Positions 55,528-63,205 of a stretch of DNA of 64,000 nucleotides are shown in pieces; within the stretch, counting starts at the first letter, position 1, and every line of letters starts with the position of its first letter. This DNA is from an uncultured Cellvibrio sp. (lineage in GTDB: Bacteria > Pseudomonadota > Gammaproteobacteria > Pseudomonadales > Cellvibrionaceae). Position numbers and translations under genes: made by a program. Under the pieces are notes generated by a model. That model was not told the DNA's origin. It worked only from the letters and a program-made list of their open reading frames with translations, and did no database searches. The DNA lies in NCBI GenBank assembly GCA_946481095.1, contig CAMLML010000014.1, positions 1 to 64,000 of the forward strand. Reading direction: 5' to 3'.

Positions 55528-56664
55528 ATGCCAATTCGGGTGTTAGTTGTCGATGACTCGCAATTTTTTCAACGACAATTAAAAGATATCATCAATGAAA
55601 ACCCTGAATTGAAAGTCGTGGGTATAGCCAGTAACGGGCGTGAAGCTGTAGAAAAAGCGGCCGATTTGCAGCCTGATATTATCACCATGGATTTTGAAAT
55701 GCCGGTAATGGATGGTGTTACCGCCATTCGTCATATTATGGCGCATCGCAAAGTGCCTATTCTGATGTTCTCATCGCTGACTTATGAAGGTGCAAAAGTG
55801 ACTCTTGATGCCTTGGCTGCAGGAGCACTGGATTTTATTCCCAAGGATTTTGCAGAAGTTGCGCGTAATTCCGTTGCATTAAAAAATAAATTGCAAGAAC
55901 GTTTGATCACCTTGGCGAAGACCGGACGTACCGCGAATATTCCATTAAATTCGTCAATATCATCGGAAAAAAATTCAAGTTCTGAAAAAACGCAATCGCA
56001 TGAAACGGTAAAGCCGACCACAACCAATCCAATCCCTGCAAAAACTCATGTGACGGCATCATCAAAATCAACCAATGATGCACGATTAAAAAAACAACCG
56101 AGAATGTTGATTATAGGTGCGTCTACCGGAGGCCCGGTAGCATTGGCAGAAGTCTTGACTGTGTTGCCAGGAAATTTTCCAGTGCCAATTTTATTGGTAC
56201 AACATATGCCAGAGAATTTTACAAAAGCGTTTGCCGAGCGTTTGAATAAAATTTGCAAAATTGAAGTCAGGGAAGCGGTTGATGGTGATACATTGAAACC
56301 GGGGTTGGCATTGTTGGCGCCGGGTGGAAAACAATTGATGTTGGATAAACGTAACATGGGCAGTGTGCGGGTATTTCACGACGATGATCGCGTGAATTAC
56401 AAACCATCACTGGATATTACTTTTGGATCGGCGGCCAATACTCTCGGCGATAAAGTGTTGGGTGTTGTGTTAACCGGAATGGGATCTGATGGTTGCAATG
56501 GCGCGCGTTTGTTAAAAGAAGCGGGTTCATCTATCTGGTCTCAAGACGAACAAAGTTGTGTGATTTATGGTATGCCAATGGCTGTTGCCAAAGCGGGTTT
56601 ATCTGATCGTGTTTTGAATTTAAAAGAGATAGGTGCACGGCTTGCACAAGAGGTAACCGGATGA
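55528..56664 (+). CDS. cheB: Protein-glutamate methylesterase/deamidase
   Basis: 378 residues. N-terminal receiver domain with phosphorylated Asp at about 55 in MDFEMPVMDG, a Ser/Lys/Thr-rich linker, and the methylesterase with the catalytic triad in GASTGGPVAL (Ser), QHMPENFTKAFAER (His) and GMGSDGCNGARLL (Asp). Removes methyl groups from receptors for adaptation. AGGAGAGAG just ahead of the ATG. Its stop overlaps motC by four bases. Confidence 0.96.
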   Translation: MPIRVLVVDDSQFFQRQLKDIINENPELKVVGIASNGREAVEKAADLQPDIITMDFEMPVMDGVTAIRHIMAHRKVPILMFSSLTYEGAKVTLDALAAGALDFIPKDFAEVARNSVALKNKLQERLITLAKTGRTANIPLNSSISSEKNSSSEKTQSHETVKPTTTNPIPAKTHVTASSKSTNDARLKKQPRMLIIGASTGGPVALAEVLTVLPGNFPVPILLVQHMPENFTKAFAERLNKICKIEVREAVDGDTLKPGLALLAPGGKQLMLDKRNMGSVRVFHDDDRVNYKPSLDITFGSAANTLGDKVLGVVLTGMGSDGCNGARLLKEAGSSIWSQDEQSCVIYGMPMAVAKAGLSDRVLNLKEIGARLAQEVTG

Positions 56665-57407
56665 TTGATGTACTGAGTATTATTGGCATTATCCTTGGCT
56701 TTGCTGCCATTATCGGTGGCAATTTGCTTGAGGGTGGTGGCTTGGGTACTTTGGTCAATGGTCCGGCGGCATTTATTGTGATTGGTGGAACTTTGGGTGC
56801 CGCCATGTTACAAACACCCAAAAATAGTTTGAAGCGCGCATTGAAAATTATTAAATGGGTTTTCAAACCACCTTATGTTCCCTTCAAGCAAGGTGTTACC
56901 AATATTTCACGCTGGGCAGTTGCTGCGCGTAAAGATGGTTTGCTGGGTTTGGAAAATGTTGCTGAAAAAGAAAAAGATGCGTTTGCAAAAAAAGGTTTGC
57001 AATTATTGGTTGATGGCAATGAGCCGGATGTTATTCGCCGGATTTTGGAAACAGATTTAGTGGTTGATGAGCAACGCGATTACGATGCTGTGAAATTTTA
57101 TGAATCCATGGGAGGTTATGCGCCTACAATCGGTATTATTGGTGCGGTTATGGGTTTAATTCATGTCATGCACAATCTCGCTGATCCATCCACTCTGGGG
57201 CCGGGTATCGCTATTGCATTTGTTGCCACTATTTATGGTGTTGCTTTAGCCAATTTATTATTTATTCCTGTCGCGCATAAATTACGCACCTGTATTTATG
57301 AAAATTCGCAATATCGTGAATTGATTATCGAAGGCATTATGGCAATCGCTGACGGTGAAAATCCCCGATCGATTGAAATGAAATTAAATGGTTACATACA
57401 TCCTTAA
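56661..57407 (+). CDS. motC: Flagellar stator protein MotA-like (MotC)
   Basis: 248 residues, four membrane helices, in the MotA/PomA family. IDVLSIIGIILGFAAIIGGNLLEGG at the start, and GGYAPTIGIIGAVMGLIHVMHNLADPSTLGPGIAIAFVATIYGVALANLLF is the proton-channel pair. Forms the ring of the stator with MotD. ATGA overlap with cheB, so coupled. In Pseudomonas MotCD works at high load and in swarming. Confidence 0.94.
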   Translation: MIDVLSIIGIILGFAAIIGGNLLEGGGLGTLVNGPAAFIVIGGTLGAAMLQTPKNSLKRALKIIKWVFKPPYVPFKQGVTNISRWAVAARKDGLLGLENVAEKEKDAFAKKGLQLLVDGNEPDVIRRILETDLVVDEQRDYDAVKFYESMGGYAPTIGIIGAVMGLIHVMHNLADPSTLGPGIAIAFVATIYGVALANLLFIPVAHKLRTCIYENSQYRELIIEGIMAIADGENPRSIEMKLNGYIHP

Positions 57408-57409
57408 AA

Positions 57410-57487
57410 GACCCCCTCCTAGCCTCCCCCTTGCCAGGGGGAGGAAATTGTCCCCTCCCCTGGCAAGGGGAGGGTTAGGGTGGGGTC
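57410..57487. repeat. Palindromic repeat element at motC-motD junction, copy 5
   Basis: 78 bases, GACCCC at one end and GGGGTC at the other. Two hairpins (CTCCCCCTTGCCAGGGGGAG and CCCCTCCCCTGGCAAGGGGAGG) joined by AAATTGT. Orientation is opposite to copies 3, 4 and 6. The element begins three bases after motC and ends one base before the motD ATG, so it supplies the ribosome-binding region. Confidence 0.9.
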
Positions 57488-57488
57488 A

Positions 57489-58346
57489 ATGAACCGAAAT
57501 CGCAATCGAAAAAATGAACCGCAAATTAATCACGAACGTTGGTTAATTTCCTATGCGGATTTCATTACGCTGTTGTTTGCGTTTTTTGTGGTGATGTATT
57601 CCATTTCACAAGTGAGTGAAAGTAAATATCGCGTACTGTCAGAAACTTTTGTTGAAGCATTTAATAAACCCAACGATTCACAAGCCAATCCTGATCCACA
57701 ACAAAATACCGCACCATCGAATGATGTTATTACCCCGATTGATATGGGCAAAACCGCAACTGATCAAGCAACCAGTGATGAACAAGTTGCAATCGTCAGT
57801 GATCAGGCATCCAATGATGTTACGCCTGCAGTAGAAGAAATTGGCGAGCCTGTTAAAGCCGTAAAAAATAGTGATGAACTTTCACAAATTTCCGATCTGG
57901 TTAGCGATAAATTTTCGACATTAATTGATCAGGGATTGATACAAGTTGCCAGCAACGAACTTTGGCTGCAAATCGAATTGAAAGACAGTATTTTATTTAC
58001 ATCCGGCAGTGCAGACACCAGCGAACAAGCACAAAAAATATTTGATGACATTGCATTAATTTTAAAAGATTACGAAAATCCCATTCAGGTAGAAGGCTTC
58101 ACCGACAATATTCCCATCAACAGTCCGCGTTATCCCACCAACTGGGAATTATCCACCGCACGCGCCAGTGCAATCGTAAAATATCTCGCTGCAAAAGGCG
58201 TAGCCCCCGAACGTTTGTCTGCAGTCGGTTACGGCGAATACCAGCCCGCCACCACCAATGAAACCCCCGAAGGCCGCGCCCAAAACCGCCGCGTCACTGT
58301 GATGATCGCAAAACGAAAAATGGATAGGCCGAAAACGAGTTTGTGA
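57489..58346 (+). CDS. motD: Flagellar stator protein MotB-like (MotD)
   Basis: 285 residues. One membrane helix with the proton-carrying Asp (ERWLISYADFITLLFAFFVVMYS), a long linker, and an OmpA-like peptidoglycan-binding domain (EGFTDNIPINSPRYPTNWELSTARASAIVKYL and GYGEYQPATTNETPEGRAQNRRV). Pairs with MotC. Two starts: ATG 57489, and GTG 57480 with GGGAGGG five bases ahead; both lie in or next to the repeat. Confidence 0.93.
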   Translation: MNRNRNRKNEPQINHERWLISYADFITLLFAFFVVMYSISQVSESKYRVLSETFVEAFNKPNDSQANPDPQQNTAPSNDVITPIDMGKTATDQATSDEQVAIVSDQASNDVTPAVEEIGEPVKAVKNSDELSQISDLVSDKFSTLIDQGLIQVASNELWLQIELKDSILFTSGSADTSEQAQKIFDDIALILKDYENPIQVEGFTDNIPINSPRYPTNWELSTARASAIVKYLAAKGVAPERLSAVGYGEYQPATTNETPEGRAQNRRVTVMIAKRKMDRPKTSL

Positions 58347-58437
58347 TTTCACCCAATTTTTATAATCCCTTGACCTTCCTGCTTTTTCCTAATAACTTGC
58401 CTTTCGAATTTTTAATGTGCACCTACAGGAGTTGTTG

Positions 58438-59268
58438 ATGGGTATTGGTTGTCGGGTTTTAAAATTTTTTATTGCATCGTTTATTTTCTGCGGGGTTCCT
58501 CTATTCGCCGCTGACATGGATTATGATCATGAAATGGAAATCGGTTTGGGAATTGGTGGACAATATTTGCCGCATTATCGCGGATCGCGTGAAACGCATA
58601 CGAAAGTTTTACCTGTTCCGGTTGTTGAATACAGAGGAAAAATATTTAAATCGGATCGGGATGGAACGCGGGTGGAGTTTGTGCTTGCTGATCGAATTGA
58701 GCTTAACGTCAGTGCTGATCTGGCTTTGAATGATGGTGCTGAAGATAATGTTTTGCGAAAAGGAATGCCTGAACTGGAATCAGAATTTCAATTGGGACCA
58801 TCAATCAATATTGATTTGATGGGAAAAGGATTTAATCGTGGATTGTTATTACGTTTGCCTGTTCGACCCGCTTTCGCAGTGGGTAGTGACATAGACTATA
58901 TCGGTTATACATTAAATCCTATGCTGACTTTTATCGAACCGGATTTTTCAGGTTTACGTATTAGTTGGGACATTGGGCTGCTTTATGGATCACAAGATTA
59001 TCATCAACACTATTACGGTGTTACGTCTGAATATGTAACTGAAACCAGAGAGGAATATAAAGCCACATCAGGTTTCAGCGGCACTTTTACAGAACTTGGA
59101 ATTTCCTCAAAAACAGGCAATATTGTTTACGGTGTTAGTTTTCGTTATGACAATTTAACCGAGGCAGTTTTTTATCCCAGCCCTTTGGTAGAAACCCATG
59201 ATTATTGGAGTGTTTCATTTGGTGTGGGTTGGATGTTTAGAACCTTGAGATGGAATAATCCTGATTGA
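58438..59268 (+). CDS. MipA/OmpV-family outer-membrane protein
   Basis: 276 residues with a signal peptide (IASFIFCGVPLFAA). The beta-barrel text HEMEIGLGIGGQYLPHYRGSRE, KVLPVPVVEYRGKIF, and the terminal SVSFGVGWMFRTLRW fit MipA/OmpV. MipA scaffolds MltA and PBP1B in E. coli. AGGAG lies eight bases ahead of ATG 58438. First of four genes inserted between motD and parC. A TATAAT at 58361-58366 might be its own -10, though no -35 fits. Confidence 0.82.
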   Translation: MGIGCRVLKFFIASFIFCGVPLFAADMDYDHEMEIGLGIGGQYLPHYRGSRETHTKVLPVPVVEYRGKIFKSDRDGTRVEFVLADRIELNVSADLALNDGAEDNVLRKGMPELESEFQLGPSINIDLMGKGFNRGLLLRLPVRPAFAVGSDIDYIGYTLNPMLTFIEPDFSGLRISWDIGLLYGSQDYHQHYYGVTSEYVTETREEYKATSGFSGTFTELGISSKTGNIVYGVSFRYDNLTEAVFYPSPLVETHDYWSVSFGVGWMFRTLRWNNPD

Positions 59269-59536
59269 TAAAAATTGTTTATGGGAGAAATCAACAATCT
59301 GTAAACAGGTGGATTTGATCACACTGCTGGCGCAATTAATGGCGTTAAAATCTTGAATCACGATCCAAACAGGAAGAAAAGTAACAAAAAATTTGTATGA
59401 CTTGATATTAATTTTTAAATTCAGCAAAGTTGCTCTGCAAACAAAAAATTAACAGGGAGTTTAGTTATAAGGTTTTTTACCGCTTGGCTTATAGAGAAAG
59501 CTAATCACCAATAGTGTTCAAGAAGGAGTTTACGCA

Positions 59537-60616
59537 ATGTCACATCCAAAATTAATTATTGTTCATGGTATGGGCCAGCAATCTGAAGATTCATTTAAAG
59601 ATGAATTTATTAAAGGTTGTAAATGGGCCTTTGATCTTTATCCGGGGTTTTCGGGTAAATCACCAGAAGACTACGCTGAAATAGTTCCCGTTTGTTACAA
59701 CGATATTTTTGACCAGCATCGGCAAAGAATGGCGAATAATGCATTGCCGGTTGTTGACAGGCTGAAATCCATTCCGGGCATGGGTGGTGATACTTTACTG
59801 GAGGCAGTAAAGGAGTTAACCAATCTTGAATCACAATTCAGTAACGACAAATTTTTCGAAACTCATTGGTTGGATGTTTTGTTTTATCGTTTTACCACGC
59901 TGGGTGAAGTCGTTCGGATTCGATTGGGCAAAAAAATTGCGCATGAAATCGGTGTTGCCAATGGCGGAAGTAAAAATGTCCACATACTTGCGCATTCTCT
60001 TGGAACAGCGGTTACCCATGATTGTTTGGCCAAGCTTTATAAACCGGAATATAAATTGGGCGACCTGAATAATTTGAGTAATAAAATGCACAAGTTGGGC
60101 AGTGTGCATATGGTGGCCAATACCAGCCGTGTTCTACAATCTTTTATTAATGTTGATCAGTCACCTGTGAAACCAGGTGACGGTGGGTGCACATTTTTCT
60201 ACCGTGAATATCGACATCTTCTTGATCCGATCACTTGGCCAAAATCATTTAATCCAACCAATAATCAGGGGTGGATAACGAATAAAGACTGGCGTTCCAA
60301 GCGCTATCAATTGGTTCACCCGACATCGATTACCAATCAACATGGTAACACTCACAGCATTCAGCATTATTTAGCGAATCCAGCGGTACATCTGGAATTA
60401 TTTGAAAAAGTATTCAAAATCAAATTAACTGCCGCACAAAAAAAAGTTGGTGACGATGCGTTTGTGAGTTTAACCCTGAAAAAAGTTGCTGATGATTTAC
60501 AGAACTCTCTCGAAAATCTTAAAACACTTAACATTGAAAACGTTACGGGCTTGATTAAAGCAGCCAATACATTAAAGGATTTTATCGAACAACTGGGAGG
60601 TGAGTATCGTGTGTAA
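59537..60616 (+). CDS. Alpha/beta hydrolase, lipase-like
   Basis: 359 residues, no signal peptide. KLIIVHGMGQQSEDSFKDEF has the His-Gly oxyanion motif; the nucleophile is in HILAHSLGTAVTHDCLAKLY (AHSLG, a variant of GxSxG); a late His is in SIQHYLANPAVHLELF. Comparable to cytoplasmic or secreted serine hydrolases and to some type VI effector lipases. The C-terminal 60 residues are helical. AAGGAG precedes the ATG by eight bases. The next gene overlaps its end by eight bases and encodes an exported protein. The 268-base gap before it shows no gene. Confidence 0.72.
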   Translation: MSHPKLIIVHGMGQQSEDSFKDEFIKGCKWAFDLYPGFSGKSPEDYAEIVPVCYNDIFDQHRQRMANNALPVVDRLKSIPGMGGDTLLEAVKELTNLESQFSNDKFFETHWLDVLFYRFTTLGEVVRIRLGKKIAHEIGVANGGSKNVHILAHSLGTAVTHDCLAKLYKPEYKLGDLNNLSNKMHKLGSVHMVANTSRVLQSFINVDQSPVKPGDGGCTFFYREYRHLLDPITWPKSFNPTNNQGWITNKDWRSKRYQLVHPTSITNQHGNTHSIQHYLANPAVHLELFEKVFKIKLTAAQKKVGDDAFVSLTLKKVADDLQNSLENLKTLNIENVTGLIKAANTLKDFIEQLGGEYRV

Positions 60617-61697
60617 TTTCCGTTTGACAACAATATTTTTTCCAGGATTGATATTACTTGCCTGCGTATCAACTATGGCTGAAGCTCCATTAACAGCCCA
60701 GGATTGGATTGAGAAAGAAAAAGAATTACAAATCTGGTGTCAACAGGAACCACTGTCTGATGAAGCCAAAGTTTTTAGTGATACTCTTACGAAATCAAAA
60801 CAGATAAGAGCGGATTATTGTAGTAAAAAATACTCTACGCTATTTGAGTTGCAAATGCATATTGTTGATTTGCTGGGTGACTTAAATAGAATATTCCCAT
60901 CGGGTGGCATTTATCTACAAATGCAACTCGCCGAGTCAGCAAATATCAAACGAACAGGCGAAATCGCATTGTTTGACCTGCTTCCAGAATATGACGACAA
61001 CGACAATCTTTTATCTCTGGAAATTTCATTAGATGATCCTGATTACAAAGTCGAAAGTGCGTTATTGGTATCCTGTAACCAGGCAACAAAAGCAATATCG
61101 CCTGCTATGGATTGCCAATCCGCTCTGGAAGAGTTTGCTGAAATATATAATTTTGCGCAGGGCACTTATGCTCAACCACTCGCATTTGAACTTTCCAAAC
61201 GTTTGGATCTTCTTGAAACAAGGTGGAATACTTTTTACGAAGAATCCAAGTCCCAAATGTTTTGGGAAATGATTGCTAATGGGATTCTCTTTCAACGTAA
61301 AAACGAAGCTTATAAATTTTCCGAGCCACCTTCCTGGCAATTGGTTTTGATGCATCCTTCTGTTGTAGTTGAAAATGTAGCCGATGCAATTGATGGCGAT
61401 CAGTTTAAAGAGGCAATTATGATCGAAGCAATTGGTGCTGACTGGTGGCAACAAGATAAATGGTATATGCCATCTGGTGGTGCTTTGATTGCGACTTACT
61501 CTGATCGTTTGGATGTTGATGATTGGGGTTATGGGGTTGCTTTACATTTCAGAAGCAAGTTTACTATAGGCGTGTCGGAACATGGTGATGACCGCGGTGT
61601 TTTCATGACTATAGATCTGATGAAGCTGATACAGGATAAGAAAAAGACGATAGAAAGTTATCGTGGTGTTATTCCTGCAAAGGCAGAAGACCAGTAA
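60609..61697 (+). CDS. Unknown exported protein, possible lipoprotein
   Basis: 362 residues from GTG 60609, with GGGAGG eight bases ahead; GTG 60600 is also in frame. The start MCNFRLTTIFFPGLILLACVSTMAEA shows a hydrophobic signal with a possible lipobox LLAC. The rest is mostly acidic and helical in the first 200 residues (Cys in IWCQQE, DYCSKK, VSCNQA, MDCQSA), then a beta-rich end (GGALIATYSDRLDVDDWGYGVALHFRSKFTIGV). I do not recognise a family. Translationally coupled to the hydrolase, so the two probably act together, for example as substrate or inhibitor partner. Confidence 0.65.
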   Translation: MCNFRLTTIFFPGLILLACVSTMAEAPLTAQDWIEKEKELQIWCQQEPLSDEAKVFSDTLTKSKQIRADYCSKKYSTLFELQMHIVDLLGDLNRIFPSGGIYLQMQLAESANIKRTGEIALFDLLPEYDDNDNLLSLEISLDDPDYKVESALLVSCNQATKAISPAMDCQSALEEFAEIYNFAQGTYAQPLAFELSKRLDLLETRWNTFYEESKSQMFWEMIANGILFQRKNEAYKFSEPPSWQLVLMHPSVVVENVADAIDGDQFKEAIMIEAIGADWWQQDKWYMPSGGALIATYSDRLDVDDWGYGVALHFRSKFTIGVSEHGDDRGVFMTIDLMKLIQDKKKTIESYRGVIPAKAEDQ

Positions 61698-61765
61698 ATT
61701 GATAAATAGTTATTTTTTTGCAAGAAAAAATATCAGTGAATTGTTGTGAAGGTTATTAGTTTGAT

Positions 61766-62251
61766 ATGAAGTACATTATCTTCTTTACCATTTTTATTTT
61801 TTCTTCAATATCAATTGCTCAGGAAAAACCAATAGATAAAGTTGTCGTCTATAAAGCCAAACGGCAAATGCAATTGTTGTCAGGAAATGAAGTTATCAAA
61901 ACCTATTCCATTTCTCTGGGTGATAATCCAATTGGCCACAAAGTTCAGGAAGGAGATGAGCGTACACCGGAGGGAGATTATGTGATTGATTACCGCAATC
62001 CACAAAGTCGTTACCATTTGTCCTTACACATTTCTTATCCGAATGAAAAGGACAAGGCAAATGCCAAAAAGTTGGGGGTGAGTCCCGGCGGTAATATTAT
62101 GATTCACGGGTCACCCAAAAATTTTCAATGGTCAGAATCGGTATTAAAAAATGTGGATTGGACAGATGGTTGTATTGCGATTACGAACAAAGAAATTGAA
62201 GAGTTTGGTCGGTTGGTAAAAAACGGCACTAAAATTACGTTGCATCCTTAA
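61766..62251 (+). CDS. L,D-transpeptidase, YkuD domain
   Basis: 161 residues with a signal peptide (YIIFFTIFIFSSISIA). The catalytic domain shows VVVYKAKRQMQLLSGNEVIKTYSISLG, GDERTPEGDYVIDYRN, the His in MIHGSPKNF, and the nucleophilic Cys in WTDGCIAITNKEIEE. Makes 3-3 crosslinks or links proteins to peptidoglycan in the periplasm. A short, single-domain form without LysM. It ends just before a half repeat. Fourth gene of the insertion between motD and parC. Confidence 0.92.
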   Translation: MKYIIFFTIFIFSSISIAQEKPIDKVVVYKAKRQMQLLSGNEVIKTYSISLGDNPIGHKVQEGDERTPEGDYVIDYRNPQSRYHLSLHISYPNEKDKANAKKLGVSPGGNIMIHGSPKNFQWSESVLKNVDWTDGCIAITNKEIEEFGRLVKNGTKITLHP

Positions 62252-62255
62252 TTAA

Positions 62256-62295
62256 TTGACCCCACCCTAACCCTCCCCTTGCCAGGGGAGGGGAC
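62256..62295. repeat. Palindromic repeat, half copy (copy 6)
   Basis: TTGACCCCACCCTAACCC followed by TCCCC-TTGCCA-GGGGA is the left half only of the double-hairpin element. It lies 5 bases after the L,D-transpeptidase stop and about 125 bases before parC. With copy 5, in opposite orientation, it brackets the motD-to-transpeptidase block. Confidence 0.85.
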
Positions 62296-62419
62296 TAAAA
62301 AGTGGTGAATTTTTTCCGCTTTTTTCAGGCACAGATGTTGCTCTATTGCTTATAGCTTTTGTTCATTTGCGAAATTTCCAGAACGAGCTACAAACAAAGT
62401 ATGAGCAGTGAGGACATCT

Positions 62420-63205
62420 GTGCGCATTATTGCTATTTCCAATCAAAAGGGTGGAGTCGGTAAGACTACCACTGCAGTTGCGCTGGGCGGCTTGATTGCT
62501 GCTTCGGGGAGCCGTGTGTTGCTGATTGATCTTGATCCACATGGTTCCTTAAGTAGTTATTTTTTTCCCGATCACGAACATTCTCTTACCAGTTACACCT
62601 TATTTCAGGAGCGGCAACATTTGTCGCATGAAACCATTTCGCGATTGATTGTCCCTACCGCTTTTCCCGGTTTGTCATTAATGCCCTCCGCCACGGCGTT
62701 GGCAACATTGGAGCGACAGGTGATAGGGCAGGATGGTATGGGTTTGGTACTGTCGAGAAGTTTGCAATTAATCGAGCAGGATTTTGATTATGTTCTGCTG
62801 GACACTCCGCCCCTTTTGGGCGTGTTAATGGTAAATGCGCTGGCGGCGGCTGATTATTTATTGATGCCCACCCAAACCGAATATCTGGCGCTGAAAGGAT
62901 TGGAGCGTATGGTGAGCACTTTGACCATGATGGCTCGCTCACAAAAGCGGAATCTTGACTACACTATTATTCCGGTCATGTTTGATCGTCGCACCCAGGC
63001 ATCGGTGACCAGCCTGAGGCAATTGCGCAACACCTATGCTGACAAGGTGTGGCCGGGGCATATTCCTATTGATACGCGGTTTCGTGACGCCAGCAAAGCC
63101 GGTGTTCCGCCGCATTTATTTGATCAGTCCAGCCGCGGTGTTGAGGCTTATTTATCATGTTGGCACTGGCTTGAAAAACGTTTTAATAACAAGGTGAAAC
63201 CGTGA
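62420..63205 (+). CDS. parC: Chemosensory array positioning ParA-like ATPase
   Basis: 261 residues. IIAISNQKGGVGKTTTAVALGGLIAASGSRVLLIDLDPHGSLSSYFF is the deviant Walker A ParA core, and VLLDTPPLLGVLMVNALAAADYLLMPTQTEY the Walker B. Matches ParC/Soj-like proteins in Vibrio and Pseudomonas che clusters, which recruit arrays to the pole. GTG 62420 has GAGGA ahead; GTG 62408 is also in frame. The stop overlaps the next gene (GTGA). Confidence 0.9.
   Translation: MRIIAISNQKGGVGKTTTAVALGGLIAASGSRVLLIDLDPHGSLSSYFFPDHEHSLTSYTLFQERQHLSHETISRLIVPTAFPGLSLMPSATALATLERQVIGQDGMGLVLSRSLQLIEQDFDYVLLDTPPLLGVLMVNALAAADYLLMPTQTEYLALKGLERMVSTLTMMARSQKRNLDYTIIPVMFDRRTQASVTSLRQLRNTYADKVWPGHIPIDTRFRDASKAGVPPHLFDQSSRGVEAYLSCWHWLEKRFNNKVKP

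Noticed and set aside
49014..57487. Repeats considered as a CRISPR array
   Set aside because: Units are self-palindromic, far apart, in both orientations, with genes between and no regular spacers or cas genes.
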